A DNA stretch of 64,000 nt, from contig NZ_JAEDAO010000001.1 of the NCBI RefSeq assembly GCF_016641735.1, positions 124,001-188,000 of the forward strand. The letters are read 5' to 3'. Below, in pieces: positions 1-14,220 of this stretch (positions are counted from its first letter, which is position 1; the number at the start of each line of letters is the position of its first letter). Under the pieces are notes generated by a model. It made no database searches. It worked only from the letters and a program-made list of their open reading frames with translations, and was not told the origin of the DNA. A program made the translations under genes and the position numbers. This stretch comes from Ramlibacter algicola. GTDB taxonomy: Bacteria > Pseudomonadota > Gammaproteobacteria > Burkholderiales > Burkholderiaceae_C.

Positions 1-587
1 CGGCCGCGCAGCAGGTTCCAGCCGGCCACGAAGAGCACGACGACCCAGAACAGCGTGAAGAAGTACAGCCACTGGTCCTGCGACAACGGGACGCCTTCCG
101 GCGCATCGGGCTTGACGATCACCACGCCCATCGCGCCGCCGGTCCAGTGCTCGAAGGCCTTGTACTTGAGGATCTGCGGCATGGCGACGCCGAGCGCGAA
201 CGTCGCGAGCGCGAGGTACAGCCCTTCGAGCCGCAACGCCGGCAGCCCGAACAGGAAACCCGCGACGAAGCACACGAGCCCCGCGACGGGAATGGTCGCC
301 CAGTACGGCCACCCGGCCTTGTCCATCAGGATCGCCGCGGCGTAGGCGCCGATGGCGAAGAACGCGCCGTGGCCCAGCGAGATCTGGCCGTTGTAGCCGG
401 TGAGCATGTTCAGCCCGAGGATGGCGATCGCATACGCGAGCGCCAGCGTGAGCTGGAACACGCGGTAGTTGCCCAGCACGAAGGGCAGCACGCACGCCAC
501 CACCAGCAGCACGGCCAGGCCGATCCACTGCTTGCGGCCCAGCGCCTGGCGCGGCTTGGAGGCAGGTTGGTCGAGGACGGCAGCCAT
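1..587 (-). CDS. livM: Branched-chain amino acid ABC transporter permease LivM (3' end outside window)
   Basis: Inner-membrane permease of a LivFGHMJK-type importer for branched-chain amino acids or related acyl/amide substrates. The start codon is at 585-587 and the frame stays open to base 1, so only about 195 N-terminal residues are present. The short N-terminal tail is followed by a hydrophobic helix (VLLVVACVLPFVLG) and then by the family-typical stretch LNMLTGYNGQISLGHGAFF, the best evidence for LivM. It begins 3 bases after the livH stop, so the two permeases are co-transcribed. The exact substrate cannot be read from sequence; urea/amide transporters of the same family are possible. 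Confidence 0.93.
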   Translation of the reverse strand, partial: MAAVLDQPASKPRQALGRKQWIGLAVLLVVACVLPFVLGNYRVFQLTLALAYAIAILGLNMLTGYNGQISLGHGAFFAIGAYAAAILMDKAGWPYWATIPVAGLVCFVAGFLFGLPALRLEGLYLALATFALGVAMPQILKYKAFEHWTGGAMGVVIVKPDAPEGVPLSQDQWLYFFTLFWVVVLFVAGWNLLRG

Positions 588-590
588 GCG

Positions 591-1457
591 TCAGACCCTC
601 GCCACGTGGACTTGGCCGAACAGTCCCGAAGGCCGCACGACCAGCACCGCCACGATGATCACCAGCGCGACGGACAGCTTCAGCTCGGTGCCGAGCACCA
701 TGCCCACCAGGTTCTCCAGCACGCCGACCAGGAAGCCGCCGAGCACCGCGCCGCCGGGGCTGTCGATGCCGCCCAGCAGCGCTCCCGCAAACGCATAGAG
801 CAGGATGCCGCCCATCATGTTCGGCTCCAGGAACACGATCGGCGCCACCATCATCCCGGCGACGGCGCCGATGGCCGACGCCAGCCCCCAGCCGAGCGCG
901 AGCATCCAGCCCACGCGCACGCCGACCAGCCGCGACGACACCGGGTTCTGCGCCGCGGCGCGCATCGCGAGGCCCAGCGGCGTGAAGCGGAAGAACACGA
1001 ACACCAGCACCAGCACGCCCAGCGTCACCAGCATCGAGCCCAGCTCATGCCCCGACAGCAGGCCGCCGGCGACCAGATCGGACGGGAACGGGCTCGGGAA
1101 CGGCTTGATGGTGTACGAGTAGATCCAGCCGGCCAGGCTGTTGAAGATCACCAGCAGGCCGATGAAGACGATCACCACCGACAGCACCGAGCCGTTTTCC
1201 ACCGGCCGCACGACCACGCGCTCGATCACGACGCCGGCGGCGAACGCGATCAGCACCGTGAGCGCGAACGCAACCCAGTACGGCAGGCCGGACTGCATCA
1301 GGGTCCACGACAGGTAGGTCGCGAACATCGCGAGCTCGCCCTGCGCGAAGTTCACCAGGTGCGTGGCCTGGTAGATCATGACCAGCGCGAGCGCGACGCT
1401 CGCGTAGATGCCGCCGGTCGCGAGGCCGGAGAGCACCTGGTGCAGCAACAGGTCCAA
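591..1457 (-). CDS. livH: Branched-chain amino acid ABC transporter permease LivH
   Basis: 288-residue integral membrane permease, the partner of LivM. The N-terminus LLHQVLSGLATGGIYASVAL followed by NFAQGELAM is the usual LivH signature, and nearly the whole protein is hydrophobic helices. A conserved cytoplasmic loop (residues around FRFTPLGLAMRAAAQNP) probably contacts the ATPases. It lies 13 bases after livF and 3 bases before livM in the order livG-livF-livH-livM. Length is normal for the family. Confidence 0.95.
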   Translation of the reverse strand: MDLLLHQVLSGLATGGIYASVALALVMIYQATHLVNFAQGELAMFATYLSWTLMQSGLPYWVAFALTVLIAFAAGVVIERVVVRPVENGSVLSVVIVFIGLLVIFNSLAGWIYSYTIKPFPSPFPSDLVAGGLLSGHELGSMLVTLGVLVLVFVFFRFTPLGLAMRAAAQNPVSSRLVGVRVGWMLALGWGLASAIGAVAGMMVAPIVFLEPNMMGGILLYAFAGALLGGIDSPGGAVLGGFLVGVLENLVGMVLGTELKLSVALVIIVAVLVVRPSGLFGQVHVARV

Positions 1458-1470
1458 GGGCGCGGCTCCT

Positions 1471-2969
<1,499 letters not shown>

Positions 2970-3050
2970 CGCGTGGATGGCGCTTTATCGCCGCGCGGCG
3001 CGTCGCGCGAACTTGGGACTTACCCGGCGGGGGGTCGCACGCGCGACGAC

Positions 3051-4037
3051 TCAGCCGACCGCCGCGAGCAGCCAGGACGCCACCGCAGCGGGCATCCAGC
3101 GCACGTGCGTGGGCCAGGGACCCGAGGGAAATCCCACGTGCCCGCCCTGGATGGGTTGCCACAAATGCACTTGCGGGCCGACCTCGTCCTCGCGGGGCAG
3201 GCTCGAGGCCGGCACGAATGGATCGTTGCGCGCGTTGAGCACGAGCGCGGGAATGCGGATGCGGGCGAGGTGCGGCTTGGCCGAGGCGCGGACCCAGTAG
3301 TCCTCGGTGTCGCGAAAGCCGTGCAGCGGCGCGGTGAACACGTTGTCGAACTCGTAGAGGTCGCGCGCGGCCAGCAGCGCCTCGCGGTCGAACAGGCCCG
3401 GATGCTGCGCGAGCTTGCGCAGCGCCTTGGGCCGCATCGTGCGCAGGAACATCGTCGTGTAGACCAGCCGGTTGAAGCCGCGGCCGATCGCGTGGCCGCC
3501 GGCGCGCAAGTCGATCGGCGAGCACACGGACGCGACGGCGTCGGCGTGGCGCGCGGCCACCTCGCCGTGCTCGCCCGCCCAGCGCATCAGCGCGTTGCCG
3601 CCCAGCGAGATGCCGACGGCAAGCAACCGGCCTGCGTGCTGCTCGCGCAGGCGCGCCAGGATCCAGCCGATCTCCTCGTGGTCGCCCGAGTGGTACGCGC
3701 GCGGGCCGTGGTTGAGCTCGCCGCTGCAGCCGCGGAAGTGCGGCACGACGTAGCGCAGGCCGTGTTCGCGCGCGACGTCCGCGAACGCTTCCGCATAGTG
3801 GCTGCGCGAGGACCCTTCGAGGCCGTGGAAGAGGACGAGCAGCGGCGCCCCGGGCGGCACGACGTGCTCGCTCCAGTCGAGGTCGATGAAGTCGCCGTCC
3901 GGCGTCGTCCAGCGCTCGCGGCGGTAGCTGGGTGCCAAGCCTTCGGTGCGGCGCGCGTACAGCGCCGGCCAGATCGTCTGCAGGTTGCCACCGGGCAGCC
4001 ACCACGGCGCCGCGTACGCGGGCGCGGCCCCACGCAT
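3051..4037 (-). CDS. Alpha/beta-hydrolase of the YheT family
   Basis: 328-residue hydrolase resembling E. coli YheT. The N-terminus PWWLPGGNLQTIWPAL is characteristic of the family. An oxyanion/HG loop (LFHGLEGSSRSHY) sits at about 69-81 and the nucleophile elbow GISLGGN places Ser144 as the likely catalytic residue. The acid is probably in LNARNDPF and the histidine in QGGHVGF near the end. The start ATG at 4035-4037 overlaps the stop of the preceding SnoaL-like gene by one base (TGATG). The physiological ester substrate is unknown. Confidence 0.9.
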   Translation of the reverse strand: MRGAAPAYAAPWWLPGGNLQTIWPALYARRTEGLAPSYRRERWTTPDGDFIDLDWSEHVVPPGAPLLVLFHGLEGSSRSHYAEAFADVAREHGLRYVVPHFRGCSGELNHGPRAYHSGDHEEIGWILARLREQHAGRLLAVGISLGGNALMRWAGEHGEVAARHADAVASVCSPIDLRAGGHAIGRGFNRLVYTTMFLRTMRPKALRKLAQHPGLFDREALLAARDLYEFDNVFTAPLHGFRDTEDYWVRASAKPHLARIRIPALVLNARNDPFVPASSLPREDEVGPQVHLWQPIQGGHVGFPSGPWPTHVRWMPAAVASWLLAAVG

Positions 4038-4486
4038 CAGTGCAGCACCGACGGCGTGTCCGAGACCTCCTGGATCTCGCTGGCCGTCCCCGGGCTCGCG
4101 TGGTGCGCGACGAGGCGCCAGCCCTGCGCGGTCTTGTGCCACACGTTGGTCGCGATGACCCACGCGACACGCGGGCCCTGCGGCGTCAGCACCTCGACCT
4201 TCTCCAGCAGGCTGTGCACGCAGCAGCCAAGCGACTCGACCTTGCGCACGCGCTCGGGCCAGGCGCGGATGCTGCCGTTGGCGAACATCGCCTCGAAGGT
4301 CGCGCGGATCGCCGTCGGGCCGACGACGCGCGGCCCGCCCGGATGGATGCAGACGATGTCGTCCTCGTCGGCCCAGCAGGCCATCAGCTTGTCGATGTCG
4401 GCGTTCTGCAGCGCTTCGTAGAAGGCCGCTTCCACCTCGTCGGCGTGGCCCTCGAGATTGGCCGCCTGGAGCTTGGACTTGCGCAT
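4037..4486 (-). CDS. SnoaL-like / NTF2-fold protein
   Basis: 149-residue protein of the nuclear transport factor 2-like superfamily. Its pattern matches DUF4440/SnoaL proteins: an N-terminal helix (VEAAFYEALQNAD), a central DDIVCIHPGG segment and a C-terminal VWHKTAQGWRLVAHHASP sheet. Such folds act as isomerases, hydrolases or ligand carriers, and no catalytic role can be assigned from sequence. Translation is coupled to the downstream YheT-type hydrolase, suggesting a shared transcript. Confidence 0.82.
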   Translation of the reverse strand: MRKSKLQAANLEGHADEVEAAFYEALQNADIDKLMACWADEDDIVCIHPGGPRVVGPTAIRATFEAMFANGSIRAWPERVRKVESLGCCVHSLLEKVEVLTPQGPRVAWVIATNVWHKTAQGWRLVAHHASPGTASEIQEVSDTPSVLH

Positions 4487-4495
4487 GGCCGTGAT

Positions 4496-5254
4496 TTAAC
4501 CCGATCCCGCCTGCAGCCACTTCCGGACGGCGTCGCGCACGTCGCCCTGCGCGGCCGACCAGACGAACTCCGAGGCCGCCACGTGGATGCCCGCCGGCGC
4601 GAGCTGCAGCGCATGCGACACGAACTCCGCGATGCGCGGCGAGCGCACCGGCTGCTCGCGGTCCGGCACCATGAAGCGCGTGATCGACAGCATCCACCGG
4701 GCCAGGCCCGGCAGCAGGCCCGGGACGCCGTCGGACTTGGGCTTCTGCGCCGAGCGCACGATGAGCAGGCGGTCGAAGCCACACGCCGCGACCGCATGCT
4801 CGTCGAGGCTGGCCAGCCCGCGCTTGAGCGACTCGGGCAGGCGCCCTTGCGCATGGGGCAGGACGATCGCCAGCGTGGTGACGCCACTGCGCCGCATCCA
4901 GCGCGCCAGCGCGGGCAGTTGCTGCGGCGCCGGTGTCCACAAGGCACGCTCGCGTTCGTAGAACAGGCGCGGCGGTTCGAACAGCACGACGCCGACATCG
5001 GCCGAACCGGCGGGCCACGCGTCGGGATCGTCGGACGGAACCAGCGTCGCCCCGACCGCGCGCACGCCGGTGGTGATCGGCTCGCGCGCCAGCACCTGCG
5101 TGGTCGCGTAGTGCTGCAGGCCGACGAGGCGCCGCAGCACCTCCGTGCCGAGCACGCCCGTCGCGCCCGCCACCAGCAGCCGCGGCCGCGCGGGCCGCTC
5201 GTCGCGCGGGCCGCGCGCCGCGGCGTGCAGGGCTTGAATCGGCCCGTCACGCAT
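4496..5254 (-). CDS. NAD(P)-binding, NmrA/short-chain-like oxidoreductase
   Basis: About 252 residues with a Rossmann nucleotide-binding motif near the N-terminus (LLVAGATGVLGTEVLRRL). The middle, VTTLAIVLPHAQGR followed by LLIVRSAQKP, resembles the YbjT/NmrA-like group. No classic YxxxK pair is obvious, so catalytic function is uncertain. The ATG at 5252-5254 is preferred over an upstream in-frame GTG at 5278, which would run close to the divergent lemA start at 5301. The gene ends 9 bases before the SnoaL-like gene. Confidence 0.72.
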   Translation of the reverse strand: MRDGPIQALHAAARGPRDERPARPRLLVAGATGVLGTEVLRRLVGLQHYATTQVLAREPITTGVRAVGATLVPSDDPDAWPAGSADVGVVLFEPPRLFYERERALWTPAPQQLPALARWMRRSGVTTLAIVLPHAQGRLPESLKRGLASLDEHAVAACGFDRLLIVRSAQKPKSDGVPGLLPGLARWMLSITRFMVPDREQPVRSPRIAEFVSHALQLAPAGIHVAASEFVWSAAQGDVRDAVRKWLQAGSG

Positions 5255-5300
5255 CCCATCTATGCTACCGTCGCCCACCCTTGCCCAAGGAGCCTTCGAG

Positions 5301-5921
5301 ATGATCCGACGCTGGTTCGCCCTCCTCGCCGCCGCCCTCGCGCTGTCGACGCTGTCGGGCTGCGGCTACAACGACTTCCAGCGCCTGGACGAGCAGACGC
5401 GTTCGGCCTGGGCCGAGGTGCTGAACCAGTACCAGCGGCGGGCCGACCTCGTGCCCAACCTCGTCGCCACCGTGAAGGGCGAAGCCAACTTCGAGCAGGA
5501 AACGCTCACCCGGGTCGTCGAGGCACGCGCGAAGGCGACGTCGGTGCAGGTGACGCCCCAGACGATCGACAACCCGGCCGCGTTCCAGAAGTTCCAGCAG
5601 GCACAGGGCGAGCTGTCCAGCGCGCTCAGCCGCCTGCTCGTGGTCAGCGAACGCTACCCGGACCTGAAGGCCAACCAGGGCTTCCGCGACCTGCGCGTGC
5701 AGCTCGAAGGCACCGAGAACCGCATCACCGTCGCGCGCAACCGCTACATCCAGTCGGTGCAGGAGTACAACGTGCTCGCGCGCAGCTTCCCGAGCAACCT
5801 CACCGCCATGGTGTTCGGCTACGAGCCCAAGCCCAACTTCACGGTGCAGAACGAGGCCCAGATCTCCACGCCGCCGACCGTCGACTTCGGCGCCGGCAGC
5901 GCCAGCCAGCCGAAGAAGTGA
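5301..5921 (+). CDS. lemA: LemA family lipoprotein
   Basis: 206-residue LemA protein. A signal peptide ends in the lipobox LSGC, making Cys21 the likely lipidated residue. The LemA core follows (RRADLVPNLVATVKGEANFE, then ARAKATSVQ and the LEGTENRITVARNRYIQSVQEYN helix). An in-frame start 39 bases upstream was rejected because an AAGGAG site at 5287-5292 is placed correctly for the ATG at 5301. The family is envelope-associated but of poorly known role. It commonly precedes TPM-domain genes, as here, with the next GTG overlapping its stop. Confidence 0.93.
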   Translation: MIRRWFALLAAALALSTLSGCGYNDFQRLDEQTRSAWAEVLNQYQRRADLVPNLVATVKGEANFEQETLTRVVEARAKATSVQVTPQTIDNPAAFQKFQQAQGELSSALSRLLVVSERYPDLKANQGFRDLRVQLEGTENRITVARNRYIQSVQEYNVLARSFPSNLTAMVFGYEPKPNFTVQNEAQISTPPTVDFGAGSASQPKK

Positions 5922-6829
5922 CGCTGCTGCGGCTGCTCGCGCTCGCGTGGGCGCTGCTCGCAGGCAGCGTCTTCGCCCAGGGCGTGCAGCCCGTGCCGGC
6001 GCTCACGGCGCGGGTGGTCGACCAGACCGGCACGCTCGACGACATCCAGCGCACCGGCCTCGAGCAGAAGCTCGCGGACTTCGAGCGCACCAAGGGCACG
6101 CAGGTCGTGGTGCTGCTGGTGCGCACCACGCAGCCCGAGGACATCTCCAGCTACGCCAACCGCGTGGCCAACGAGTGGAAGATCGGCCGCAAGCAGGTCG
6201 GCGACGGCGTGGTCGTGATCGTCGCCAAGGACGACCGCAAGGTGCGCATCGAGGTGGCCAAGTCGCTCGAAGGCGCGGTGCCGGACCTCGCGGCGCGGCA
6301 GATCATCGACGACGCGATGACGCCGCGCTTCCGCCAGGGCGACTTCGCCGGTGGCCTGCAGGCCGCGCTCGACCAGCTGTTCGCGCGCATCAGCGGCGAG
6401 CAACTGCCCGTGCCGCCGCAGCGCACCTGGCACGACGGCGATGCACGCGGGAATGCGGACGGCGTCGACTGGTGGGACTCGGCCATCTTCCTGTTCTTCG
6501 CGGTGCCGATCGGCAGCGCGGTGCTGCGCCGCATGTTCGGCCGGCCGCTCGGCACGCTGCTCACCGGCGGCGGCGTCGGTGCGCTCGCCTGGCTCTTCAC
6601 GTCCAGCCTGCTGGTCGCCGGGGTCGCCGGCGTCATCGCCTTGTTCGTCGCGCTGTTCTCCGGCCTCGGCGGCGGCCGCCGTGGGGGCTGGTCCAGCGGA
6701 CCCTACATCGGCGGCGGCTGGGGCGGAGGTGGCTTGGGTGGCGGTGGTGGATGGTCGGGCGGCGGCGGTGGCTTCAGCTCCGGCGGTGGCGGCGATTTCG
6801 GGGGCGGCGGCGCCTCGGGAGACTGGTGA
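5918..6829 (+). CDS. TPM-domain membrane protein with glycine-rich tail (YgcG-like)
   Basis: 303 residues starting at a GTG that overlaps the lemA stop (GTGA, 5918-5921). A signal peptide (cleavage near VFAQ) precedes a TPM domain (residues about 25-165, VVDQTGTLDD... and QVVVLLVRTTQPEDISSYANR). The TPM fold is thought to be extracytoplasmic. Two hydrophobic helices follow, and the last 60 residues are almost only Gly, Ser and Trp. This low-complexity tail is usual in the family and may help surface anchoring, but its function is unproven. Probably co-translated with lemA and the next gene. Confidence 0.92.
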   Translation: MTLLRLLALAWALLAGSVFAQGVQPVPALTARVVDQTGTLDDIQRTGLEQKLADFERTKGTQVVVLLVRTTQPEDISSYANRVANEWKIGRKQVGDGVVVIVAKDDRKVRIEVAKSLEGAVPDLAARQIIDDAMTPRFRQGDFAGGLQAALDQLFARISGEQLPVPPQRTWHDGDARGNADGVDWWDSAIFLFFAVPIGSAVLRRMFGRPLGTLLTGGGVGALAWLFTSSLLVAGVAGVIALFVALFSGLGGGRRGGWSSGPYIGGGWGGGGLGGGGGWSGGGGGFSSGGGGDFGGGGASGDW

Positions 6830-7335
6830 TGCTGCAACGGCTGCGACGCCTCGTTCGCCACCGCTGGCTCGACGATCGCGTGCAAGGCGCGATCCCGCAG
6901 GACCTGGTGCGGCGGCTCGCGGACCGCGTGGCCGCGAGCGAGCGCCGCCACACGGGCGAAGTGCGCATCTGCGTGGAGTCATCCCTGCCGACCAGCTACC
7001 TGTGGCGCGGCGCAACGGCGCGGCAACGAGCGATCACGATGTTCGGCAAGCTGCGCGTGTGGGACACCGAGCACAACAACGGCGTCCTCATCTACCTGCT
7101 GCTGGCCGAGCATGCGATCGAGATCGTGGCCGACCGCGGGCTCGCGCGCCGCGTCGATGCGCGCATCTGGGACGCGCTCGTGCGCCGCATGGGCGCGGCG
7201 TTCCGCGAAGGCCGCTACGAGGAGGGCCTCACGGATGCGCTGGCCGAAGTGTCGGCGCTGCTCGTGCAGCACTTCCCGGCCGAGCCAGGCAGCGTGCGGC
7301 CGAACGAATTGCCAGACGAACCCGTGCTCGGCTGA
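6829..7335 (+). CDS. TPM-domain protein, short form
   Basis: 168-residue second TPM protein, starting at an ATG that overlaps the previous stop (TGATG, 6827-6831). The core ASERRHTGEVRICVES, the MFGKLRVWDTEHNNGVLIYL strand and the IEIVADRGL segment match TPM_phosphatase-type domains. It has no signal peptide or glycine tail, unlike its neighbour, so it is probably cytoplasmic or tethered through partners. The LemA-TPM-TPM trio is a recurrent arrangement in betaproteobacteria. Confidence 0.9.
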   Translation: MLQRLRRLVRHRWLDDRVQGAIPQDLVRRLADRVAASERRHTGEVRICVESSLPTSYLWRGATARQRAITMFGKLRVWDTEHNNGVLIYLLLAEHAIEIVADRGLARRVDARIWDALVRRMGAAFREGRYEEGLTDALAEVSALLVQHFPAEPGSVRPNELPDEPVLG

Positions 7336-7358
7336 AGGCATTCGGCCTAGACTGGCGC

Positions 7359-7523
7359 ATGGACAGCGAAGAACTCCTCGCCTTGGTCGGCGCCAGCATC
7401 GCGGTGGCTGCGGGCCTGGCGTTGCACTTCCGGCAACGCCCGACCTCCACGCGCCGCATGCTGCGGCGCGCGGCCGGCTTCGGCGCGCTGCTGGGCGCCG
7501 CGGCGCTCGCCCTGGCCGACTGA
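7359..7523 (+). CDS. Small hypothetical membrane protein
   Basis: 54-residue open frame with ATG at 7359-7361. It has two hydrophobic stretches (residues about 7-23 and 38-53) separated by a basic loop (RQRPTSTRRMLRRA), giving a hairpin membrane topology. It lies 23 bases after the TPM gene on the same strand and stops 2 bases before the convergent gene at 7526. I do not recognise a family. Coding status rests on the clean hydrophobic-basic-hydrophobic pattern and its position. Confidence 0.55.
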   Translation: MDSEELLALVGASIAVAAGLALHFRQRPTSTRRMLRRAAGFGALLGAAALALAD

Positions 7524-7525
7524 CT

Positions 7526-7876
7526 TCAGCGATCGCCGGAGCGGATCTCGCCCTTGCGGTTCGCGTCCGCGGAATCCTTCAATCGCTGCTTGCGCGCCTC
7601 GCGCTTTTCCTCGCGCGAGTACTTCTGCGTGCTGCCGGTGTCCGGCCCTGCGCCGCTGGCTTCGGGCACGCTGCGCAATTCACCGGCCCTGTTCTCGCGC
7701 GAGAGTTCGGCCCGGCGTTCGCGCCGCGCCGCCTGCCGCTCGCTCTTCGTGCCGGTGGCGCCCGCCTTGCCGGCGGCCTTGGTGCCGGAAGGATCCTCCT
7801 TGGACTGCGCCATCGCGGGGCCGCAGGCGCCGGCGACGGCCAGTGCCAGGGCGAAAGTCAGGTGCTTCGTGTGCAT
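7526..7876 (-). CDS. Small basic exported hypothetical protein
   Basis: 116 residues. A signal peptide (MHTKHLTFALALAVAGAC... ending near AMAQ) is followed by a very hydrophilic region with alternating Lys/Arg/Glu (ERQAARRERRAELSREN, SREEKREARKQRLKD). The ATG at 7876 is supported by an AAGGAG site on the minus strand at about 7882-7887; an upstream in-frame start at 7915 lacks one. No known domain is recognised. It is probably periplasmic and largely disordered or helical. Confidence 0.65.
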   Translation of the reverse strand: MHTKHLTFALALAVAGACGPAMAQSKEDPSGTKAAGKAGATGTKSERQAARRERRAELSRENRAGELRSVPEASGAGPDTGSTQKYSREEKREARKQRLKDSADANRKGEIRSGDR

Positions 7877-8000
7877 GGGGCTCCTTTTGTGGTTGGGGGG
7901 CGGGATGCCCGGCACGGACGTGCCAGGGCGAGGAACCCGTCAGGCTAGCGATGCGCCTGCGCGGCAGTTTGTCGGACGGCGACGCATGTGCCCCCGAATG

Positions 8001-8025
8001 CGAAAAGGGCACCCGAAGGTGCCCT
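8001..8025 (-). terminator. Rho-independent terminator of the periplasmic binding protein gene
   Basis: An 8-bp perfect stem (8006-8013 with 8018-8025) closes a four-base loop that reads TTCG on the minus strand, the very stable UUCG tetraloop. It is followed on the minus strand by a short T run (8003-8006). It lies 25 bases beyond the stop of the gene at 8051-9151. Confidence 0.8.
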
Positions 8026-8050
8026 GTCCCGACGCTAGCGAGGTAGCGCG

Positions 8051-9151
8051 TCAGTTCTTCACGTCGCCATTGGGCTGCAGCAGGGCGATGGACACGTAGC
8101 TGCCGCCATGGCGGAAGTTCGGCTTGAAGTCGACCACGTAGCCGCCGGCGTCGTAGCGGCCTAGGCTGCTCAGCGCCTTGTGCAGCGAAGCACGCGTGAC
8201 TTCCTTGCCCGAGCGGCGCATGCCTTCGACGAGCACCTTGGCGGCGATGCACGACTCGAGCGCCGTGACGGACATCGTCTCCTTCTGCCCGGACGACGTC
8301 CACGCTTCGCCGCACTCGCGCACGACGGTCACGCTGTTCGAGCGCGGGTTGGGCACCGTGAGCGACACCGACACCTTCGTGGCGTCCGGGCCGAGCGCCT
8401 TCGCCAGCTGCGACGCGCCGGCGAACGACAGGCTCGTGATCATCGACGCCCCGCCCGCGGCCTTCATCTTCTTGACCAGCTGCGCCGCCGGTGCGTACAG
8501 CGTGGTGATGACCAGCACGTTCGGCTTCGAGTCCATCACCGCCTTCACGTTCGCGTCGGTGACTTCGGCATTGCGCCTGATCGCCACCGACACCGGCGTG
8601 CGGTTGAACTTCTTCAGCACCGTGGCGACGGTCTCGAAGTTCTGCTTGCCCACCGGGTCGTCGTAGTGCAGCACCGTCACGCTGGTGCTGTCCAGGTTGC
8701 CCCAGAAGTTGATGATCTTCTCGATCTCGTCGGCGTAGGTCGCGCGGATCGTGTAGACGAAATCGTTCTGCTTGCGGATGGTGTCGGCGCCGGTGAACGG
8801 AGCGAAGAACGGCACCTTGCCCTCCTTCACCTTGGGCATGGCGGGAATGCTCAGCGTGGAGGACGCGTAGCCGAACAGCGCGACCGCGTTCTCGTCCTCG
8901 ACCAGCTTGGCCGTGTTCTCGGCCGACAGCTTGGTGTCGTTGCGGTCGTCGAACGTGACCAGCTTGATCTTGTGGCCCGCGACACCGCCGTTGTCGTTGA
9001 CCTTCTTGAAGTAGGCCAGCGCGCCGTTGCGGATGTCGTTGCCGAGTTCGGCGTTGCCGCCGGTCAGCGGTGCGGACTGGCCGACCACGATGTCGGCGCT
9101 GGCGAATGGCGTTGCCGCCGCGAACAGCACGGTGCAGAGCAGCTTGCGCAT
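8051..9151 (-). CDS. Liv-type ABC transporter periplasmic substrate-binding protein
   Basis: 366-residue periplasmic binding protein of the Leu/Ile/Val receptor family. It has a signal peptide (cleavage near FASA|DIVVG), the entry motif VVGQSAPLTGGNAELGNDIRNG and the lobe-crossing segment LVEDENAVALFGYASS. The ATG at 9149-9151 has an AGGAG site upstream. It stands alone between atpC and a hypothetical gene, about 5 kb from livHMGF, and carries its own terminator. It may feed that transporter or another one. The ligand is not predictable; many such proteins in this order bind aromatic acids. Confidence 0.93.
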   Translation of the reverse strand: MRKLLCTVLFAAATPFASADIVVGQSAPLTGGNAELGNDIRNGALAYFKKVNDNGGVAGHKIKLVTFDDRNDTKLSAENTAKLVEDENAVALFGYASSTLSIPAMPKVKEGKVPFFAPFTGADTIRKQNDFVYTIRATYADEIEKIINFWGNLDSTSVTVLHYDDPVGKQNFETVATVLKKFNRTPVSVAIRRNAEVTDANVKAVMDSKPNVLVITTLYAPAAQLVKKMKAAGGASMITSLSFAGASQLAKALGPDATKVSVSLTVPNPRSNSVTVVRECGEAWTSSGQKETMSVTALESCIAAKVLVEGMRRSGKEVTRASLHKALSSLGRYDAGGYVVDFKPNFRHGGSYVSIALLQPNGDVKN

Positions 9152-9233
9152 GGGGATGGTTCTCCTGGGATGCCCGGCTCGAAGGCGCGGGTCGACTGCG
9201 GAAGGATACGGCTGAGCCAGCGGCCGCGCAATG

Positions 9234-9266
9234 AAAAAAGCCCCGGGCCGGGCGGCGCGGGGCTTT
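9234..9266 (-). terminator. Terminator of the atp operon
   Basis: A GC-rich hairpin, 9237-9245 pairing with 9258-9266 (AAAGCCCCG with CGGGGCTTT), is followed on the minus strand by a run of six T (9234-9239 on plus are A). It sits 22 bases beyond the atpC stop. Confidence 0.88.
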
Positions 9267-9288
9267 CGCAACGGACCTGCGACGCAGG

Positions 9289-9717
9289 TCACTTCTTCTG
9301 GCGGTACTTGCGCAGGGCCGCGAGCTGCGCGGCCATGACGGCGAGCTCGGACTGCGCCTTCGCGATGTCCACTTCGCTCTTCGCGTTCTTCAGCGCTTCC
9401 TCGGCCGCGCGGCGCGCGTCCTCGGCCTTCTGCTCGTCGAGGTCCTTGCCGCGGATGGCGGTGTCGGACAGCACGGTCACGCGGTTCGGCTGCACCTCGA
9501 GGATGCCGCCCGCGACGAACACGAACTCCTCGCCGCCGTCGGCCTTCTCGATGCGCACCGAGCCGGGCCGCACGCGCGTGATCAGCGGCGTGTGGCGCGG
9601 GTAGATGCCCAGTTCGCCGGCTTCGCCGGGCAGGGCGACGAAGCGCGCCTCGCCCGAGAAGATCGACTCCTCGGCACTCACCACGTCGACTTGGATGGTG
9701 TGGGTGGGATCAGCCAT
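9289..9717 (-). CDS. atpC: ATP synthase F1 subunit epsilon
   Basis: 142-residue epsilon subunit of the central stalk. The N-terminal beta-sandwich ([17 protein letters not shown] and [13 protein letters not shown]) is followed by the C-terminal helical hairpin rich in Ala/Lys/Glu, which can inhibit ATP hydrolysis. It is the last gene of the operon, 10 bases after atpD, and is followed directly by a strong terminator. Length is normal. Confidence 0.97.
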   Translation of the reverse strand: MADPTHTIQVDVVSAEESIFSGEARFVALPGEAGELGIYPRHTPLITRVRPGSVRIEKADGGEEFVFVAGGILEVQPNRVTVLSDTAIRGKDLDEQKAEDARRAAEEALKNAKSEVDIAKAQSELAVMAAQLAALRKYRQKK

Positions 9718-9727
9718 GCCGGGGCCT

Positions 9728-12049
<2,322 letters not shown>

Positions 12050-12087
12050 TCACGCCGGCGCGCAGGGCGCCGGCATGGGGCCGGTGT

Positions 12088-13641
<1,554 letters not shown>

Positions 13642-13678
13642 GACTCGTTCCTTGTGTCCTTGTGGGAGCGGGGCGGCC

Positions 13679-14209
13679 TCAGGCCGTCAGCGCCAACTTC
13701 ATTTGCTCGAGGCGGGCCTTCACCGAGGTGTCCAGCACCTCGTCGCCGACCACCACGCGGATGCCGCCGATCAGCGACTCGTCCTGCTGCACCGTGACAT
13801 TGAGCTTGCGGCCGAAGCGCTTCTCCAGCGCCTGTGCCACGTCGCCCAGCTGGTCGGCGGCGATCGGGAACGCGCTGTAGACGATCGCATCGGACGCACC
13901 GCCCAGCGCGTTCTTCATCGCGCGGTACTGCGCGGCCACTTCGGGCAGCGCGACGAGGCGGTTGTTCTCGATCACCGTGCGCAGGAAGTTCTGGCCCACG
14001 GGCGGCAGAGCGCCGCGCTGGATCGACACGACAAGGTCGTAGACCTGCTGGTCGGTGACCTTGGGGTTGTCCGCGTACTGCTGCAGCTGCTCGTTGCCGG
14101 CGACGGCGGCGAGCGAATCGAGCCATTCCGAAGTGCCGTCCAGGTCCGACCGGGTGGACTTGAACAGCGCCTCGGCGTACGGGCGCGCAATGGTGGCGAG
14201 TTCGGCCAT
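13679..14209 (-). CDS. atpH: ATP synthase F1 subunit delta
   Basis: 176-residue delta subunit linking the b-dimer stalk to the top of F1. It starts [16 protein letters not shown], the family-typical opening, and ends in the [21 protein letters not shown] motif. The 11-base gap after atpF and the atpF-atpH-atpA order are standard. Confidence 0.97.
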   Translation of the reverse strand: MAELATIARPYAEALFKSTRSDLDGTSEWLDSLAAVAGNEQLQQYADNPKVTDQQVYDLVVSIQRGALPPVGQNFLRTVIENNRLVALPEVAAQYRAMKNALGGASDAIVYSAFPIAADQLGDVAQALEKRFGRKLNVTVQQDESLIGGIRVVVGDEVLDTSVKARLEQMKLALTA

Positions 14210-14220
14210 CGGTGCGTCCC

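Noticed and set aside
6703..6951. Proline-rich minus-strand frame
   Set aside because: It is the antisense of the glycine-rich tail of the TPM protein.
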